Origin: Gammaproteobacteria bacterium
GTDB taxonomy: Bacteria; Pseudomonadota; Gammaproteobacteria; Burkholderiales; Rhodocyclaceae
NCBI GenBank assembly: GCA_029289265.1
Contig: JARFTX010000001.1
Span: 85,849-149,848 of the forward strand
Length of the DNA stretch: 64,000 nucleotides
Reading direction: 5' to 3'
The notes beneath the pieces are model-generated. The model worked only from the letters and a program-made list of their open reading frames with translations. It was not told where the DNA came from and searched no databases. Below, piece by piece: positions 61,130 to 64,000 of this stretch; within the stretch, counting starts at the first letter, position 1, and every line of letters starts with the position of its first letter. The position numbers and the translations under genes were made by a program.

Positions 61130-61617
61130 ACGCAGACGTCGGCCTCGCGGCCTTGCGCGACATCCGCCTGCCGCCCGAGCCGGGCCTGTGGCCGCCCGCG
61201 CCCGGGTGGTGGCTGGTCGCGGGCCTCTTGCTGGCACTCGCTGCCGCTGCGATGCTGCGCCGACGATCGAGGCGACAGCCGCTGCGCAGCGCCTTGCGCG
61301 AGCTCGACGCGCTCGCGGCCGCTCACGCCCTGGAGGGCGACCCGGTGCGCCTCGCGCGCGGCGTGTCGCGGCTTCTGCGCCGCTACGCACTGGAGCGCTT
61401 CGACGATCCGCGCATCGGGGGCCTGACCCGGCGGGATTGGCTCGCCTTTCTCGACCGCAACGGCGGCGGCGGGGCGTTTGGCGACGGTCCCGGTCGTCTG
61501 CTCGAAACCCTGCCGTACCGGCCCGAGCGTAAGGTCGGTGGCCCCTCACCTTCGAACACCGATCCCGCCGAACTCGTCGCGCTCGCGCGCCGCTGGTTGG
61601 AGGCGAACGCGCCGTGA
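61126..61617 (+). CDS. DUF4381 family membrane protein
   Basis: A 163-residue protein with one transmembrane helix (about 25-43, GWWLVAGLLLALAAAAML) and a cytoplasmic DUF4381 part containing VSRLLRRYALERFDDP. It is found only in Bat-type operons and probably links the VWA proteins to the membrane. It overlaps both neighbours by 4 bases. Confidence 0.88.
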   Translation: MNADVGLAALRDIRLPPEPGLWPPAPGWWLVAGLLLALAAAAMLRRRSRRQPLRSALRELDALAAAHALEGDPVRLARGVSRLLRRYALERFDDPRIGGLTRRDWLAFLDRNGGGGAFGDGPGRLLETLPYRPERKVGGPSPSNTDPAELVALARRWLEANAP

Positions 61618-64000
61618 GCTTCGCCTGGCCGTGGATGCTGCTTCTGCTGCCGCTGCCCTGGCTTGCGTGGCAGCTGCTCCCGCCGGCGCGACGGGACGCC
61701 CCGCTGCAGGTTCCGTCGCTCGTCCCTTTCGATGCGCTTGCGGCGTCGAGCGCAAGGCCGGGCCGCATCGGCCCCGTGCTCTGGCTCGCCGCCTGCGCCT
61801 GGCTCCTGCTGGTCCTCGCTGCAACTCGCCCGCAGGCGCTTGCCGAACTGGACGCGTTCCCCGTGAGCGGACGCGACCTGATGCTGGCGATCGACGTCTC
61901 CGGCAGCATGGCGACACCCGATCTGCGCATCGGCGGGCGCCCGGTCGACCGCTTGGAGGCTGCGCGACTGCTCGCCGCGGACTTTCTCGACGGGCGCGAC
62001 GGCGACCGGGTCGGGCTCATCGTGTTCGGCTCGCAGGCCTACCTGCACACGCCGCTGACCTTCGATCTCGACGCGGTACGGGCGGCCCTCGCGGATACTG
62101 GCATCGGACTGGCTGGGCGCGAGACCGCCATCGGCGATGCGATCGCGCTCGCCGCGCGCCGCCTGCGCGAGTTCGGCGACAGCGCCCGCGTGCTGGTGCT
62201 CCTCACCGACGGCGCCAACACCGCCGGCGAGCTCACCCCGCAGCAGGCACTGTGGATCGCCCAGCGCGAGGGCCTGCGCATCCACACGGTCGGCATCGGC
62301 GCCGAGCACATGCGCGTCGTGACTCCCGAAGGCGTGCGCGAGATCAACCCGTCCTTCGATCTCGACGAGGAAACCCTGCGGGAGATCGCCGCCCAGACCG
62401 GCGGCGCCTACGTCCGCGCGACCGACGGCGACGCGCTCGCCGCCTTCTACCGGCTGGTCGACGAGCTGGAGCCCACCGCCGCCGCAAGCGCCGAATTGCG
62501 GCCCGTGCGCGAACTCTACCGCTGGCCGCTGGGTCTCGCGCTGGCGCTCGCCCTGTGGCCGCTCTGGCGCGCGGTGCGCCGCCTCGCCCACGGCCCGGGC
62601 GGGCCGTGGCGCGATCTGGTCGACGCGCGCCTGCGTCCTTTCGTGCTGGCGAGCGACGAAGGGCGCGGGCGTCTCGGCGCGCTCGCCTTGCTCGCGCTCG
62701 GCGGTGGCCTTGCCTTGGCCGCGCTGGCCGGGATCGCGCGCCCGACCGTCTCCGAAATCGCCTGGCGAGCCGACGCGGCGCGCGTGCTGGTGGTCGATCT
62801 GTCGCCGGCCATGGAGCCGGACGGCGTCGCGCCGTCTCCGATGGAGCGCACCCGCCTCAAGCTCCTCGACCTGCTCGCCGCGCTGCCTTCGGGTCAGACC
62901 GCGCTCATCGCCTATGCCGAGGAGCCGTACCTGGTCGCGCCGCTCACCACCGACGCCGCGACCATCGCGCTGCTCGTGCCCGAGCTTGGTCCCGACGCGG
63001 TGCCGGTCGCCGGCAACGAGCCCGAGCGGGCGCTGCGCATGGCGGCGGACGTGCTCGAGCGCAGTGGCGCATCGGCCCGCGATCTCGTCTGGATCACCTC
63101 CGCGATACCGGACGCTGAAATGCTGGAAGCACTCGGCGAGAGGTTCGGGACGGGGCTGCGCGCGAGCATCCTGCACGTCGGCGAAGACGGCGGCGGGGTC
63201 CTGACCCGCTTCACCGAGTCGACCGGTGGTCGCTATCTAGCGATGACCGCCGACGCCGTCGATGTCGAGGCACTCACGGCCCTGCTCGCCGAGACCGGAC
63301 CGCTCGTCGCCGAGGGCCGCCGGGCCGGCCTGGGCGTACGTGAGCTCGGCCCCTGGCTGGTGCTGCTGCTCCTGCCGCTCGCCGCGCTCGCCTTCCGGCG
63401 CGGCGTCCTGCTGGCCGCGCTGGCGTTGCCGCTGCTCCTCCTACCCGCCGCGGTCGAGGCTGACAGCGGCTTGGCTGGACTCTGGACACGCGCCGATCGC
63501 TACGCCCTGCGGCTGCTCGAAGCCGGCGACGCCGAGGCCGCGGCCCGCGCGTTCACCGATCCGCGCTGGCGGGCCGTGGCGCTTCACCGTGCCGGCCGCC
63601 ATGCCGAAGCCGCCGCCGTGCTCGCGCCCCTCGACGACTGGCTCGCGCACTACAACCGCGGCAACGCGCTCGCTCACCTCGGCCGCCTCGACGAGGCGCT
63701 CGCCGCCTACGACCGGGCGCTCGCCCTTCGTCCGGGCGATCCCGACATCGCCCACAATCGTGAGCTCGTGCAGGTCCTCCTGCAGCGTCCTCCACCGCCG
63801 CCTGAGGGCGGGCCCGAGGGCGATGCGGACGACGACAGCGTCGAAAGCAGCGGCGGGGCAGACCCGCAGCCGAACGGTACGGATGACGCGGAAGCAGGCG
63901 AGGGTGGTGAGATACCAGCGGATTCGTCCGGCGCGGTCGGAGGCGAACACGACGCGCCAGAAGGGCAGGTTGGGGAGCGGGACACGGCGCCAACGTCGCT
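61614..64000 (+). CDS. Bat-type fusion: VWA-VWA-TPR membrane protein (3' partial)
   Basis: One uninterrupted frame from GTG 61614 to the window end (at least 795 codons, no stop). It has two N-terminal helices, a first VWA domain at about residues 80-270 with an intact MIDAS motif (DVSGSMATPD), more helices near 305-320 and 355-380, and a second VWA-like domain at about residues 385-550 (VVDLSPAMEPD, with a changed MIDAS). Further helices follow (580-615), then TPR units from about 625, including LAHYNRGNALAHLGRLDEAL, and an acidic Pro/Gly-rich end. Separate genes (BatA, BatB, BatC) normally encode these parts. The complex is thought to act in envelope stress or assembly with MoxR. Confidence 0.88.
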   Translation, partial: MSFAWPWMLLLLPLPWLAWQLLPPARRDAPLQVPSLVPFDALAASSARPGRIGPVLWLAACAWLLLVLAATRPQALAELDAFPVSGRDLMLAIDVSGSMATPDLRIGGRPVDRLEAARLLAADFLDGRDGDRVGLIVFGSQAYLHTPLTFDLDAVRAALADTGIGLAGRETAIGDAIALAARRLREFGDSARVLVLLTDGANTAGELTPQQALWIAQREGLRIHTVGIGAEHMRVVTPEGVREINPSFDLDEETLREIAAQTGGAYVRATDGDALAAFYRLVDELEPTAAASAELRPVRELYRWPLGLALALALWPLWRAVRRLAHGPGGPWRDLVDARLRPFVLASDEGRGRLGALALLALGGGLALAALAGIARPTVSEIAWRADAARVLVVDLSPAMEPDGVAPSPMERTRLKLLDLLAALPSGQTALIAYAEEPYLVAPLTTDAATIALLVPELGPDAVPVAGNEPERALRMAADVLERSGASARDLVWITSAIPDAEMLEALGERFGTGLRASILHVGEDGGGVLTRFTESTGGRYLAMTADAVDVEALTALLAETGPLVAEGRRAGLGVRELGPWLVLLLLPLAALAFRRGVLLAALALPLLLLPAAVEADSGLAGLWTRADRYALRLLEAGDAEAAARAFTDPRWRAVALHRAGRHAEAAAVLAPLDDWLAHYNRGNALAHLGRLDEALAAYDRALALRPGDPDIAHNRELVQVLLQRPPPPPEGGPEGDADDDSVESSGGADPQPNGTDDAEAGEGGEIPADSSGAVGGEHDAPEGQVGERDTAPTS

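Noticed and set aside
61383-63176. A 597-codon minus-strand open frame
   Set aside because: It is antisense to the VWA fusion gene and has shadow composition.

Overview
The window looks like a chromosomal segment of a GC-rich betaproteobacterium, most likely a Rhodocyclales member of the Thauera/Azoarcus/Aromatoleum type. This rests on gene content only: a PQQ-alcohol dehydrogenase with its accessory proteins, a tungsten aldehyde oxidoreductase of the Aromatoleum type, multihaem cytochromes, a cytochrome b561/YceI pair and GGDEF-hemerythrin signalling. No rRNA is present to confirm it. There is one tRNA (Gly-GCC), no CRISPR array, no intact IS element and no phage.

Region 1 (0.1-20.4 kb) is an alcohol-to-acid oxidation block. 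It holds a quinoprotein alcohol dehydrogenase with a lanthanide-type Asp-Tyr-Asp motif, a divergent SoxYZ-like carrier and zinc hydrolase, a Cache protein, a two-component system, a TonB receptor, a PedF-like cytochrome with an MxaJ/XoxJ-like binding protein, and an AcoR-type sigma54 activator. Next come a tungsten aldehyde oxidoreductase operon (Fe-S subunit, catalytic subunit, FAD subunit, MoaD-like protein) and two genes of a tungstate-type ABC importer. Four -24/-12 promoters precede the four transcription units that would carry out alcohol and then aldehyde oxidation. The simplest reading is one sigma54 regulon under the local activator.

Region 2 (20.6-37.7 kb) is mostly ordinary: cytochrome b561 and two YceI proteins, MoaC, an M48 metalloprotease, 3-hydroxybutyryl-CoA dehydrogenase, Rho, thioredoxin, a 7Fe ferredoxin, a CBS protein, FadD and tRNA-Gly. 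An envelope/glycan-like group follows (type I phosphodiesterase, family 9 glycosyltransferase, DegT aminotransferase, radical SAM), then a PAS-GGDEF-hemerythrin protein.

Region 3 (37.7-52.5 kb) is the most unusual. Two homologous secreted cytochromes, each with eleven CxxCH sites, flank a membrane protein, a LuxE-like acyl-protein synthetase and a B12-type radical SAM enzyme preceded by a perfect FNR box. The second cytochrome is followed by a tightly overlapping set: ResB-like protein, two formylglycine-enzyme-fold proteins lacking the catalytic cysteines, a TPR protein and a CcsA-like haem protein. A GT87-like membrane protein comes after. This looks like an electron-conduit locus with its own cytochrome assembly factors.

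Region 4 (52.5-59.0 kb) is a toxin-antitoxin and Uma2 island: Fic, AbrB/PIN, Phd/PIN, an orphan antitoxin, Xre/RES, HigBA, a broken and an intact Uma2 gene, and a deletion scar joining pieces of a ParD-like antitoxin and a ParE-like toxin. Several modules have palindromic operators. Region 5 (59.0-64.0 kb) is a MoxR/DUF58/DUF4381/VWA (Bat-type) operon. Its last gene fuses two VWA domains and TPRs and runs off the window.
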